Below the pieces are notes generated by a model that worked only from the letters and a program-made list of their open reading frames with translations, searched no databases and was not told the DNA's origin. The translations under genes and the position numbers were made by a program. DNA of 5,862 nucleotides, taken from assembly GCA_002733735.2 (NCBI GenBank), contig NVWT02000004.1:66610-72471 (forward strand), given 5' to 3'. The stretch is from Robiginitomaculum sp. (GTDB lineage: Bacteria; Pseudomonadota; Alphaproteobacteria; Caulobacterales; Maricaulaceae). Positions 1 through 5,283 of this stretch are shown here, piece by piece. The stretch's first letter is position 1. The number at the start of each line of letters is the position of its first letter.

Positions 1-392
1 CCAAGTTTTACCTGATCCAGACGCTCTGCTGCGACTAGGTATTTTCCAGCTTTAATCTCATCACTTGCGGCAATAAGTACTGCCAAACGGTCATTACCAT
101 CAGTTTCCAATATTACTCTGGCTTGTTTTGCCGCTGCTTTTATATCGCTTGCCATAACCGCGCTTAGCATTACCCGCTGGCGTAATTCCATATTGCCTCT
201 GTCTTTGTCCAAAGCCCTTTTATAATATTTAGCCGCATTTTTAACATCAGCTTCCGAGCTGGCATAACGAGCCAGTAAATAATCACCATAGGGCGAGCTT
301 GATTGACGCATAGTTGTGCAAGCCGAGGTTAAAAAAACCAGACCAACCAATAGCAAACTCACGTTAAAGCGGCTGTAAAACCGTAAATCCAT
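1..392 (-). CDS. TPR-type lipoprotein, 5' part only (runs off left edge)
   Basis: The first 130 residues are visible; the rest lies left of the window. The start is ATG at 390-392, followed by Arg4 and Arg8, a hydrophobic stretch at about residues 11-21, and Thr-Ser-Ala-Cys25. This looks like a lipoprotein signal peptide, so the mature protein would be lipid-anchored at Cys25. The lipobox is imperfect, with Thr at -3 and Leu only at -4. After it come paired amphipathic helices of tetratricopeptide type: residues 36-61 (GDYLLARYA, then AAKYYKRAL), 67-95 and 101-125. This is the pattern of TPR proteins I recall beside ETF-QO in Alphaproteobacteria. TPR proteins act as protein-binding scaffolds; the partner is unknown. 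The gene follows ETF-QO after 14 bases, so the two are probably cotranscribed. Only a weak AAGG lies upstream, 12 bases from the ATG, so translation may depend on coupling. A GTG at codon 11 is a poorer start because it would remove the basic N-terminus. Confidence -1.
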   Translation of the reverse strand, partial: MDLRFYSRFNVSLLLVGLVFLTSACTTMRQSSSPYGDYLLARYASSEADVKNAAKYYKRALDKDRGNMELRQRVMLSAVMASDIKAAAKQARVILETDGNDRLAVLIAASDEIKAGKYLVAAERLDQVKL

Positions 393-406
393 CACAATAT
401 TATACC

Positions 407-2071
407 TTACATATTCGGATAATTCGGACCGCCGCCACCTTCAGGGCAGACCCAGTTTATATTCTGGCTAGGGTCTTTGATGTCACAAGTTTTACAATGC
501 ACACAGTTTTGCGCATTAATTTGAAATCTTACTTCGCCACTGGCTTCATCGGTAATAAACTCATAGACTCCGGCCGGGCAAAACCGTTGCGATGGCCCTG
601 CGAATTGCGGCAAGTTTACCGATACTGGAATTTGCGGATCAGCCAGTTGCAAATGCACCGGTTGATCTTCTTCATGATTGGTCGCGGAAAATGAAACCGA
701 AGTTAGCTTATCGAATGTTAAAACTCCGTCGGGTTTTGGATAGGCAATTGGCTTGTGCTTACTAGCCGGCTCAGTACTCATCGCATCGGTTTTGCCGTGC
801 TTCATTGTCCCAAATACCGAAAAACCGCCAAACAAAACATTTGTCCACAAATCCATGCCAGAAAGCATTATGCCACCGAACAAAGTTCCAAATTTTGACC
901 ATAATGGCTTGGCATTTCGTACCTTTTTAAGCTCTTTGCCAACAACACTGTTTCGCCAATTAGCATCATAATCACTTAATTCATCGCCACTGCGTCCAGC
1001 GGTAATTGCCGCAAATGCCGCATCAGCCGCCTGCATGCCGGTGCGCATAGCATTGTGCGAGCCTTTGATCCTAGGAACATTCATAAAACCAGCTGCACAA
1101 CCAATTAACGCACCACCGGGAAAACTTAGCTTTGGCACGGATTGATAACCACCTTCGGTTAAAGCCCGCGCACCATAGGAAATACGCTTGCCGCCCTCTA
1201 GGGTTTCTCTGATTGCATCATGGGTTTTTAGCCGTTGAAACTCATCAAACGGCGATAAATACGGATTTTTATAATTCAGATGCACCACCATGCCGATGGC
1301 AACCAAATTATCATCAAAGTGATACATGAATGAGCCACCGCCAGTATCATTTTTAAGCGGCCAGCCAAAGCTGTGTTGCGCCAATCCCGGCTGGTGTTTG
1401 GACGGATCAATTTGCCATAATTCTTTAATGCCAAGACCGTATTTTTGCGGCTCACAATCAGCATCAAGGCCAAATTTAGCAATTACCTGTTTCGATAAAG
1501 ACCCCCGTGCGCCCTCGCCCAAGAATACATATTTACCCAGTAATTCCATGCCCGGCTCAAACTCCGGTTTTTCACTGCCATCAACTGCACGGCCAAATAC
1601 TCCGGCAACCACGCCGCGCACCGCACCATCTTCGGTGTATAGAACCTCTGAGGCTGCCATTCCGGGGTATACTTCAACGCCTAAGCTTTCGGCCTGTTCA
1701 GCCAACCATCTACAAATACTGCCCAAAGAGGCAATATAATTTCCATGATTATGGATCATTGATGGCATTACAAAGCCCGGCAAGCCAACTTGTCCGTGTT
1801 CGGTTAAATATAAAAACTTATCCTTGGTAACCGGCGTGGTAAGGGGTGCGCCTTGTTGTTGCCAATCGGGAAGTAATTCATTTAAGGCCTCGGGGTCTAT
1901 TACTGCACCGGACAGAATATGCGCCCCAACTTCAGAGCCTTTTTCCAAAACCACAACAGATATTTCTTTATTGGCCTTAGCTGCTTGTTGTTTCAAGCGA
2001 ATAGCGGCAGATAGCCCAGCAGGTCCTGCACCAACAATTACCACATCGAATTCCATTGCTTCGCGGCTCAT
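407..2071 (-). CDS. etfQO: Electron transfer flavoprotein-ubiquinone oxidoreductase (ETF-QO)
   Basis: This 554-residue protein is full length for bacterial ETF-QO. It is a monotopic inner-membrane enzyme that takes electrons from reduced electron transfer flavoprotein and passes them through FAD and a [4Fe-4S] cluster to ubiquinone, linking acyl-CoA and amino-acid dehydrogenases to respiration. The FAD dinucleotide-binding motif is at residues 14-19 (GAGPAG), followed by an acidic strand end at VVVLEKG. At the C-terminus Cys498, Cys523, Cys526 and Cys529 match the spacing of the four cluster ligands in human ETF-QO (25, 3, 3). The protein ends in the characteristic WVCPEGGGGPNYPNM. The ATG at 2069-2071 is supported by an AGGGA ribosome site 9 bases upstream; Met6 is an alternative start directly before the FAD fold. 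No etfA or etfB gene is in the window. The TPR lipoprotein gene follows 14 bases downstream. No key residue appears lost. Identification is secure. Confidence -1.
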   Translation of the reverse strand: MSREAMEFDVVIVGAGPAGLSAAIRLKQQAAKANKEISVVVLEKGSEVGAHILSGAVIDPEALNELLPDWQQQGAPLTTPVTKDKFLYLTEHGQVGLPGFVMPSMIHNHGNYIASLGSICRWLAEQAESLGVEVYPGMAASEVLYTEDGAVRGVVAGVFGRAVDGSEKPEFEPGMELLGKYVFLGEGARGSLSKQVIAKFGLDADCEPQKYGLGIKELWQIDPSKHQPGLAQHSFGWPLKNDTGGGSFMYHFDDNLVAIGMVVHLNYKNPYLSPFDEFQRLKTHDAIRETLEGGKRISYGARALTEGGYQSVPKLSFPGGALIGCAAGFMNVPRIKGSHNAMRTGMQAADAAFAAITAGRSGDELSDYDANWRNSVVGKELKKVRNAKPLWSKFGTLFGGIMLSGMDLWTNVLFGGFSVFGTMKHGKTDAMSTEPASKHKPIAYPKPDGVLTFDKLTSVSFSATNHEEDQPVHLQLADPQIPVSVNLPQFAGPSQRFCPAGVYEFITDEASGEVRFQINAQNCVHCKTCDIKDPSQNINWVCPEGGGGPNYPNM

Positions 2072-2097
2072 ATTATGATTTCCCTAATTCTTGAGCA

Positions 2098-2125
2098 AAT
2101 ATATTTGCAGCACCCTAAAGTACAA
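2098..2125 (-). promoter_or_regulatory. Candidate sigma-70-type promoter for the ETF-QO/TPR operon
   Basis: On the minus strand, TTGTAC (2120-2125) and TATATT (2098-2103) are separated by 16 bases. The -10 box is good and the -35 box is weak. The predicted start of transcription would be about 20 bases before the ETF-QO ATG, leaving room for its AGGGA ribosome site. This is pattern matching only. Confidence -1.
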
Positions 2126-2148
2126 AAACCAAACGGGGAACCGGTTTT
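2125..2148. repeat. GGGAACCGGTTTT element, copy 1, between divergent promoters
   Basis: A 6-bp inverted repeat AAAACC / GGTTTT has a 12-base spacer, and AACCGGTT (2139-2146) is itself a palindrome. The core GGG-A-ACCGGTTTT recurs at 3096-3108 as GGG-T-ACCGGTTTT. Sequences with this core are, as I recall, dispersed between genes in many alphaproteobacterial genomes. It lies between the -35 boxes of the two divergent genes, so a regulatory role is possible but unproven. Confidence -1.
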
Positions 2149-2160
2149 ATAGTTTTGTCT

Positions 2161-2189
2161 TTGTCTTTATTGGCTATCTCCAATATACT
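2161..2189 (+). promoter_or_regulatory. Candidate sigma-70-type promoter for the uracil-DNA glycosylase gene
   Basis: TTGTCT (2161-2166) and TATACT (2184-2189) are 17 bases apart, with 4/6 and 5/6 matches to the -35 and -10 consensus. Transcription would start near 2196, just before the AGAGGG ribosome site at 2201-2206. The -35 hexamer is duplicated in tandem (TTGTCT also at 2155-2160), but only the downstream copy is well spaced. Confidence -1.
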
Positions 2190-2215
2190 ATGATCTGATG
2201 AGAGGGTGATCTAAA

Positions 2216-3013
2216 GTGCAAGACGAAGCGACAAAAGCATATCAAAGCCTAAGCGGGTGGTGGAGCGAAGCCGGCGTTGACGTTGAACCATTGCCAAAAC
2301 TTGCAAAAGGAAAACCTAGCAAAGCTAACAAGCAACAATCACCAAGCCAAACAGTGCCAAGCAAACCGCCCGCAAGCAAGCCAACTGCCAGTCGCTTGAA
2401 AGAAGCCGCAGAATTAGCCACCACCATTACCGACCTTAAACAATTACACGAAGCCATCGGCAATTTTGATGCTGGAGTTTTGTCACGAACCGCCAGCCAA
2501 GCGGTTATCGCCCGTGGCAATGCAGAGGCTAATGTCATGTTGATCGGCGAAGCACCCGGAAATGAAGAAGACCGCGCCGGCAAGCCATTTATTGGTGCGG
2601 CAGGACAGTTTTTGGACAAAATGTTTGCCAGTATCAGCTTGGACGAAGAAAGCCTTTATATTACCAATAGTGTATTCTGGAGACCAAAGGCAAACCGCAA
2701 ACCCACCGAAGAAGAAATGCAAATGTGCCTACCGTTTGTTCATCGGCATATCGCCCTGATTGCCCCAAAAGTCCTTGTTACTATTGGTGCAAGCTCAAGT
2801 AAAAACCTGCTTGGCGTTGATACCGGCATCAGCAAATTGCGTGGCAAATGGGGGCAGTACACGATAAGAAACCCTGATGGCTCTAATAGCGAAACTACGA
2901 TTCCAGTATTACCAATGTATCACCCGGCATTTGTCTTGCGAAAACCAGTAACAAAGCGCGATTGTTGGCACGATCTGCTTTCCTTGCAAGAAATGCTGGA
3001 GAGCTTGAAATAA
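2216..3013 (+). CDS. Uracil-DNA glycosylase, family 4-like, with reduced iron-sulfur ligands
   Basis: This 265-residue protein belongs to the uracil-DNA glycosylase superfamily, which cuts uracil from DNA to start base excision repair. The active-site motif GEAPG is at 111-115, followed by EEDRAGKPFIGAAGQ. The strand YITNSVFWRPKANRKP is at 148-163, and the C-terminal HPAFVLR loop at 236-242. Residues about 27-60 form a Lys/Pro/Ser/Gln-rich linker, probably disordered. Classical family 4 enzymes hold a [4Fe-4S] cluster with four cysteines. Here only Cys171 sits at an expected place: Trp155 replaces the Cys before Arg-Pro, and the N-terminal Cys pair is absent (FDAGVLSRTA at 84-93). Cys250 is outside the usual set. 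The start is GTG at 2216, supported by AGAGGG 9 bases upstream; both nearby upstream ATGs run into stops. It is divergent from ETF-QO and convergent with the pirin gene. The family is secure; the exact subfamily is less so. Confidence -1.
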   Translation: MQDEATKAYQSLSGWWSEAGVDVEPLPKLAKGKPSKANKQQSPSQTVPSKPPASKPTASRLKEAAELATTITDLKQLHEAIGNFDAGVLSRTASQAVIARGNAEANVMLIGEAPGNEEDRAGKPFIGAAGQFLDKMFASISLDEESLYITNSVFWRPKANRKPTEEEMQMCLPFVHRHIALIAPKVLVTIGASSSKNLLGVDTGISKLRGKWGQYTIRNPDGSNSETTIPVLPMYHPAFVLRKPVTKRDCWHDLLSLQEMLESLK

Positions 3014-3027
3014 TCCGGTAATTTAAC

Positions 3028-3060
3028 TTAGCAAAACTGGCTTTTCTCAAGTTTAGCCAA
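3028..3060 (+). terminator. Weak hairpin downstream of the glycosylase gene
   Basis: Arms at 3028-3038 and 3050-3060 pair at 9 of 11 positions around an 11-base loop. There is no T-run after it, so intrinsic termination is doubtful. It is 15 bases past the stop codon, where a terminator for the glycosylase gene would be expected. Confidence -1.
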
Positions 3061-3078
3061 TCACGCCTCAGTTATACT

Positions 3079-3123
3079 CCATCGACCCAAAAAGTGGGTA
3101 CCGGTTTTTGGTTAAGTTGATGG
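3079..3123. repeat. GGGTACCGGTTTT element, copy 2, in the convergent spacer
   Basis: The outer ends CCATC (3079-3083) and GATGG (3119-3123) are inverted repeats. Inside, CCAAAAA (3087-3093) pairs with TTTTTGG (3105-3111). The core GGG-T-ACCGGTTTT matches copy 1 upstream of the glycosylase gene in all but one base. The structure suggests an extragenic palindromic element that could form a hairpin between the converging genes. The family assignment is from memory and unverified. Confidence -1.
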
Positions 3124-3133
3124 ATAACAAAGA

Positions 3134-3182
3134 TATAGTATACTCAAAATACTGTTTAATTCAGTATTTTGAGTATACTATA
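3134..3182. repeat. Perfect 21-bp inverted repeat overlapping the 3' end of the pirin gene
   Basis: Arms 3134-3154 and 3162-3182 are exact reverse complements around a 7-base AT-only loop (TTTAATT). The right arm consists of the last six sense codons of the pirin gene and two bases of its TGA stop (3161-3163). The left arm lies in the spacer. The stem has only 5 G/C pairs. In pirin mRNA the hairpin is followed by a moderately U-rich stretch (UCUUUGUU); in the glycosylase transcript no U-run follows. It may serve as a terminator or 3'-end stabiliser for the converging genes. Confidence -1.
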
Positions 3183-3838
3183 ATAACTTGCGTATCCGTA
3201 TCTGCCGCCACGAAATTCAAATCCTCACCACGAATTAGATCGCCTTCGGTTACGTGTTGATCATTTATTTGACCATTGCCAGTGCTGACATATAGCAAAA
3301 ATTCGCCATTTCTGGATACAGATTGCCCAGCCGACAACATACCAACTTCTATATGAGTTGTGCTATCCAATGTTATATCTTGATCTTTCGAACCGCCATA
3401 AATGCAAGTGATTTCCCCCGGCTCCAGATCATAAAACTTGTAGCTTGCCGGCTCGCCCGGAATTGGCGGCAACGCCCATAATTGTAACATTCGGTTTTGT
3501 GTCGCATCAGGATTTATTTCATTATGCGAGAACCCTTCACCGCCAGCTCGCTGTGCCTGAGCCTGCCCAGCCGCCATCGATTGCCCGTGTTCCAAGGATC
3601 CTTCATGACTGATCCGTCCAGATACAAGAACTGAGATCACGTCAATTTCTTTATGATTGTGCATTGTCGTCTCACCATTAGGCAAAAACCGTGCATCAGC
3701 CAGATAGACAAAACCGCCAAGCCCGTCCCAAGTGTCAGAGCCGCCACCAACGCGGCTGTCAACCACAAGGCGGTGTTCGGTTAATCCGGCAAAACCACCA
3801 AGTGGCAGATCATCTCTTCGTAATATTTGCAAACTCAT
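3161..3838 (-). CDS. Pirin family protein (bicupin metalloprotein)
   Basis: This 225-residue protein is in the range of bacterial pirins, which are iron-binding double cupins of the cytoplasm. The N-terminal cupin carries His60 and His62 (MHNHKEIDVI) and His105 and Glu107 (SHNEIN). This is the HxH...HxE ligand set of pirins, with the same 45-residue spacing as His56 and His101 in human pirin. Also typical are VLVSGRISHEGSLEHG after the first pair and the QLWALP strand at 119-124. The second cupin (from about 130) shows no obvious metal ligands, as is usual. Some bacterial pirins degrade quercetin and others bind metabolic enzymes; the substrate here cannot be told. The ATG at 3836-3838 is preceded by AGGA with 8-base spacing. 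It is divergent from the membrane-protein operon and convergent with the glycosylase gene. The last codons form one arm of a perfect inverted repeat. I saw no convincing promoter upstream on this strand. Confidence -1.
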   Translation of the reverse strand: MSLQILRRDDLPLGGFAGLTEHRLVVDSRVGGGSDTWDGLGGFVYLADARFLPNGETTMHNHKEIDVISVLVSGRISHEGSLEHGQSMAAGQAQAQRAGGEGFSHNEINPDATQNRMLQLWALPPIPGEPASYKFYDLEPGEITCIYGGSKDQDITLDSTTHIEVGMLSAGQSVSRNGEFLLYVSTGNGQINDQHVTEGDLIRGEDLNFVAADTDTQVIIVYSKY

Positions 3839-3958
3839 TGCAGTTTTCCTTTTCTGGTTGCTGCTATTTTCAAACTCTCAAGAATTCAACCATTGAGCAA
3901 GTTAATACGCATACCTGACAAGTTGATGTATTATTTTTCAATCTTTATGTTAATAATA

Positions 3959-3975
3959 TTTGACACACAGTCAAA
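3959..3975. promoter_or_regulatory. Candidate operator TTTGAC-N5-GTCAAA upstream of the membrane protein/XRE operon
   Basis: TTTGACACACAGTCAAA is a perfect dyad with 6-bp arms and a 5-base centre, the size expected for a dimeric XRE-type regulator. It overlaps the -35 hexamer. A further half-site, GTCAAA, lies at 3991-3996; with the first arm it also forms a wider 9-bp inverted repeat (3959-3967 and 3988-3996). The adjacent regulator gene at 4495 is the natural candidate to bind it. This is inferred from sequence and position. Confidence -1.
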
Positions 3976-3987
3976 ATAAGTTATCAA
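3960..3987 (+). promoter_or_regulatory. Candidate sigma-70-type promoter for the membrane protein/XRE/rnhB operon
   Basis: A perfect -35 box TTGACA (3960-3965) is followed after 16 bases by TATCAA (3982-3987), a 4/6 match to the -10 consensus. The start of transcription would fall near 3994, a few bases before the GAGGG ribosome site at 3998-4002. The overlap with the dyad suggests that a bound regulator would block RNA polymerase. Confidence -1.
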
Positions 3988-4010
3988 TGTGTCAAAAGAG
4001 GGAAACAGTT

Positions 4011-4493
4011 ATGAATTTATCAAATCGAGAGCGCAGCATTTTTGGGCATATGGTTTTTGAAACCGGAATCACCGTCTATTATCTGTGGTACGCAATGAAA
4101 CTGCCAGTAGACACTTTGCTTAATTCCAAAGAATGGGTGGGTCTGGTAATCAGTTTAATTCCAATTGGCATTGTTGGCGGAATTATTGTCGGTGCCATTG
4201 TAATCGGCACTAAGTCCAAAACCACAGCCGCCGATGAACGGGATCGCGGCATTGAAAGCAAAGCAGATGGTATTGCTTATCGCATGATGATTGTTGCTAT
4301 TGCGCTTTATCTTGGCTTGATTGGCTTTACATACGGGATTCAACCGGATCTAGTGCCAGATACTTTTGCCAAGCAATGGCTAACATTTGCTATCACTCCG
4401 CTTAGCGTCCTAAATGCTTTGGTCATCATTATGTTTGTTGCCGAAACCACCAAATACGCCTGCCAGCTTTGGTTTTATCGGCGGGGTTATTGA
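4011..4493 (+). CDS. Four-helix membrane protein with DERD motif, partner of an XRE regulator
   Basis: This 160-residue protein has no assured function. Hydrophobic stretches at about 12-29, 43-66, 92-110 and 125-146 suggest four membrane helices. Between helices 2 and 3 is a charged cytoplasmic-type loop with DERDRGIESKADGIAY (75-90). The DERD-x-x-IE pattern is what I recall in small four-helix proteins (DUF2178-like) that are encoded next to short YozG-like XRE regulators; that recollection supports the pairing but is not a confirmed family match. The start is ATG at 4011, placed by GAGGG with 8-base spacing. The frame stays open back to a TTG at 3960, but that would begin inside the -35 box and operator, so it is rejected. 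The stop is one base before the regulator's ATG, so the two are translationally coupled. The protein might sense a membrane condition or be the target the regulator controls. Confidence -1.
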   Translation: MNLSNRERSIFGHMVFETGITVYYLWYAMKLPVDTLLNSKEWVGLVISLIPIGIVGGIIVGAIVIGTKSKTTAADERDRGIESKADGIAYRMMIVAIALYLGLIGFTYGIQPDLVPDTFAKQWLTFAITPLSVLNALVIIMFVAETTKYACQLWFYRRGY

Positions 4494-4494
4494 T

Positions 4495-4722
4495 ATGGCA
4501 AAAACCCGCATCAGCAATCAAATACGTACTTTGCGATTTTTTTCCGACGAGATGAGCCAAGCGGCGTTGGCCGACAAAATAGGAGTTACTCGGCAAACAG
4601 TTATGGCTATTGAGGCTGCGAAATATTCGCCATCATTAGAGCTGGCATTTAAGATCGCCGCAGTGTTTGGCAAAGAACTTGGAGAAGTATTTACATACCC
4701 AAAAGAGCCACAAAATGACTGA
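4495..4722 (+). CDS. Small XRE-family helix-turn-helix regulator
   Basis: This 75-residue protein is little more than a DNA-binding domain. SQAALADKIGVTRQTVMAIE (21-40) is a classic XRE/Cro-type helix-turn-helix, followed by the YSPSLELAFKIAAVFG (44-59) helix typical of this group and a short tail (LGEVFTYPKE). The size and the pattern TRQTVMAIE-x(3)-YSPSLELAFKIA match YozG-like regulators, which are usually encoded with small membrane proteins. The ATG at 4495 follows the membrane-protein stop after one base, with GGGG 8 bases upstream as a weak ribosome site. The gene overlaps the RNase HII start by 8 bases. It most likely represses its own operon through the TTTGAC-N5-GTCAAA dyad at 3959-3975. 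No ligand-binding domain is present, so any signal must act by protein contact, for example with the membrane partner, or through protein level. Confidence -1.
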   Translation: MAKTRISNQIRTLRFFSDEMSQAALADKIGVTRQTVMAIEAAKYSPSLELAFKIAAVFGKELGEVFTYPKEPQND

Positions 4723-5281
4723 GCTTATTTGCGGAGTTGATGAAGCGGGACGTGGCCCTGGTGCTGGCCCAGTAGTGGCGGCGGCGGTAATCCTGCCAGC
4801 AGGCTTTGACAGAAGCGGTCTTGATGACAGCAAGAAGTTAACTGCGGCAAAACGCGATGCTTTGTTCGATAGCATCATCAGCCAAACCAGTTACGGCATT
4901 GGCATAGCCGAGCCAGAGGAGATCGATAGGATCAATATTTTACATGCCACCATGTCCGCAATGCGCCGGGCGATTTTGCACCTGCCTTGCACACCAGATC
5001 ACGCACTTATTGATGGCAATAGACTGCCGCCATACCTGCCCTGCCCGGCGACAGCAATCATTGGCGGTGATGCGCTGGAACCTGCCATTTCTGCGGCCAG
5101 TATCATTGCCAAAGTCACCCGCGACCGGATCATGTTGGCGGCGGACAAGAACTTTGCAGTTTACGGATTTGCCCAGCACAAGGGATATCTTACCAAAGCC
5201 CACAAAGCAGCTTTGCAGCAATTTGGTCCCTGCCCGATCCACAGGTTCAGCTATGCTCCGGTACGTGCGGCAATTGCCTAG
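4715..5281 (+). CDS. rnhB: Ribonuclease HII
   Basis: This 188-residue protein is the usual length for bacterial RNase HII, which cuts DNA at incorporated ribonucleotides and degrades RNA-DNA hybrids in the cytoplasm. All catalytic residues are visible: Asp9-Glu10 in GVDEAGRG (7-14), Asp100 in IDGNRLP and Asp137 in SIIAKVTRD. The substrate-binding and family motifs DSKKL (38-42), YGFAQHKGY (150-158) and HRFSYAPV (176-183) are also present. One small departure is GPGAGP at 15-19, where most homologues have a bulky residue (GPLAGP). The ATG at 4715 overlaps the last 8 bases of the regulator gene. The frame is open back to 4667, but starting there would add 16 residues encoded inside the regulator, and the family normally begins just before GVDEAGRG. 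Its expression is probably tied to the upstream regulator. The stop is 2 bases from that of the opposing GST gene. Identification is secure. Confidence -1.
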   Translation: MTELICGVDEAGRGPGAGPVVAAAVILPAGFDRSGLDDSKKLTAAKRDALFDSIISQTSYGIGIAEPEEIDRINILHATMSAMRRAILHLPCTPDHALIDGNRLPPYLPCPATAIIGGDALEPAISAASIIAKVTRDRIMLAADKNFAVYGFAQHKGYLTKAHKAALQQFGPCPIHRFSYAPVRAAIA

Positions 5282-5283
5282 AA

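Noticed and set aside
1326..1739. Open frame of 137 codons on the plus strand inside ETF-QO
   Set aside because: It is antisense to a conserved enzyme gene, Pro/Ser-rich in the way of a shadow frame, and has no recognisable domain.
2242..2619. Open frame of 125 codons on the minus strand inside the glycosylase gene
   Set aside because: It is antisense to clear glycosylase motifs, and its hydrophobic content reflects the complementary Lys/Pro/Ser codons.
2090..3900. Shared TTGAGCAA octamer upstream of ETF-QO (2090-2097) and pirin (3893-3900)
   Set aside because: An 8-base match between two AT-rich upstream regions, with different placement relative to the start codons, is too weak to call a regulon site.
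3839..3958. Promoter for the pirin gene on the minus strand
   Set aside because: Several TTGNNN hexamers exist, but none has a convincing -10 box at 16-18 bases.
3960..4010. Upstream TTG start that would extend the membrane protein by 17 residues
   Set aside because: It lies inside the TTGACA box, has no ribosome site, and adds a hydrophilic stretch; ATG at 4011 has GAGGG at ideal spacing.
4414..4494. Longer regulator start within the membrane-protein gene
   Set aside because: The extra 27 residues are a frame-shifted reading of the membrane protein, whereas ATG at 4495 fits the usual XRE length.
4667..4714. Longer RNase HII start inside the regulator gene
   Set aside because: The added residues lie before the normal family start and merely reread the regulator's sequence in another frame.
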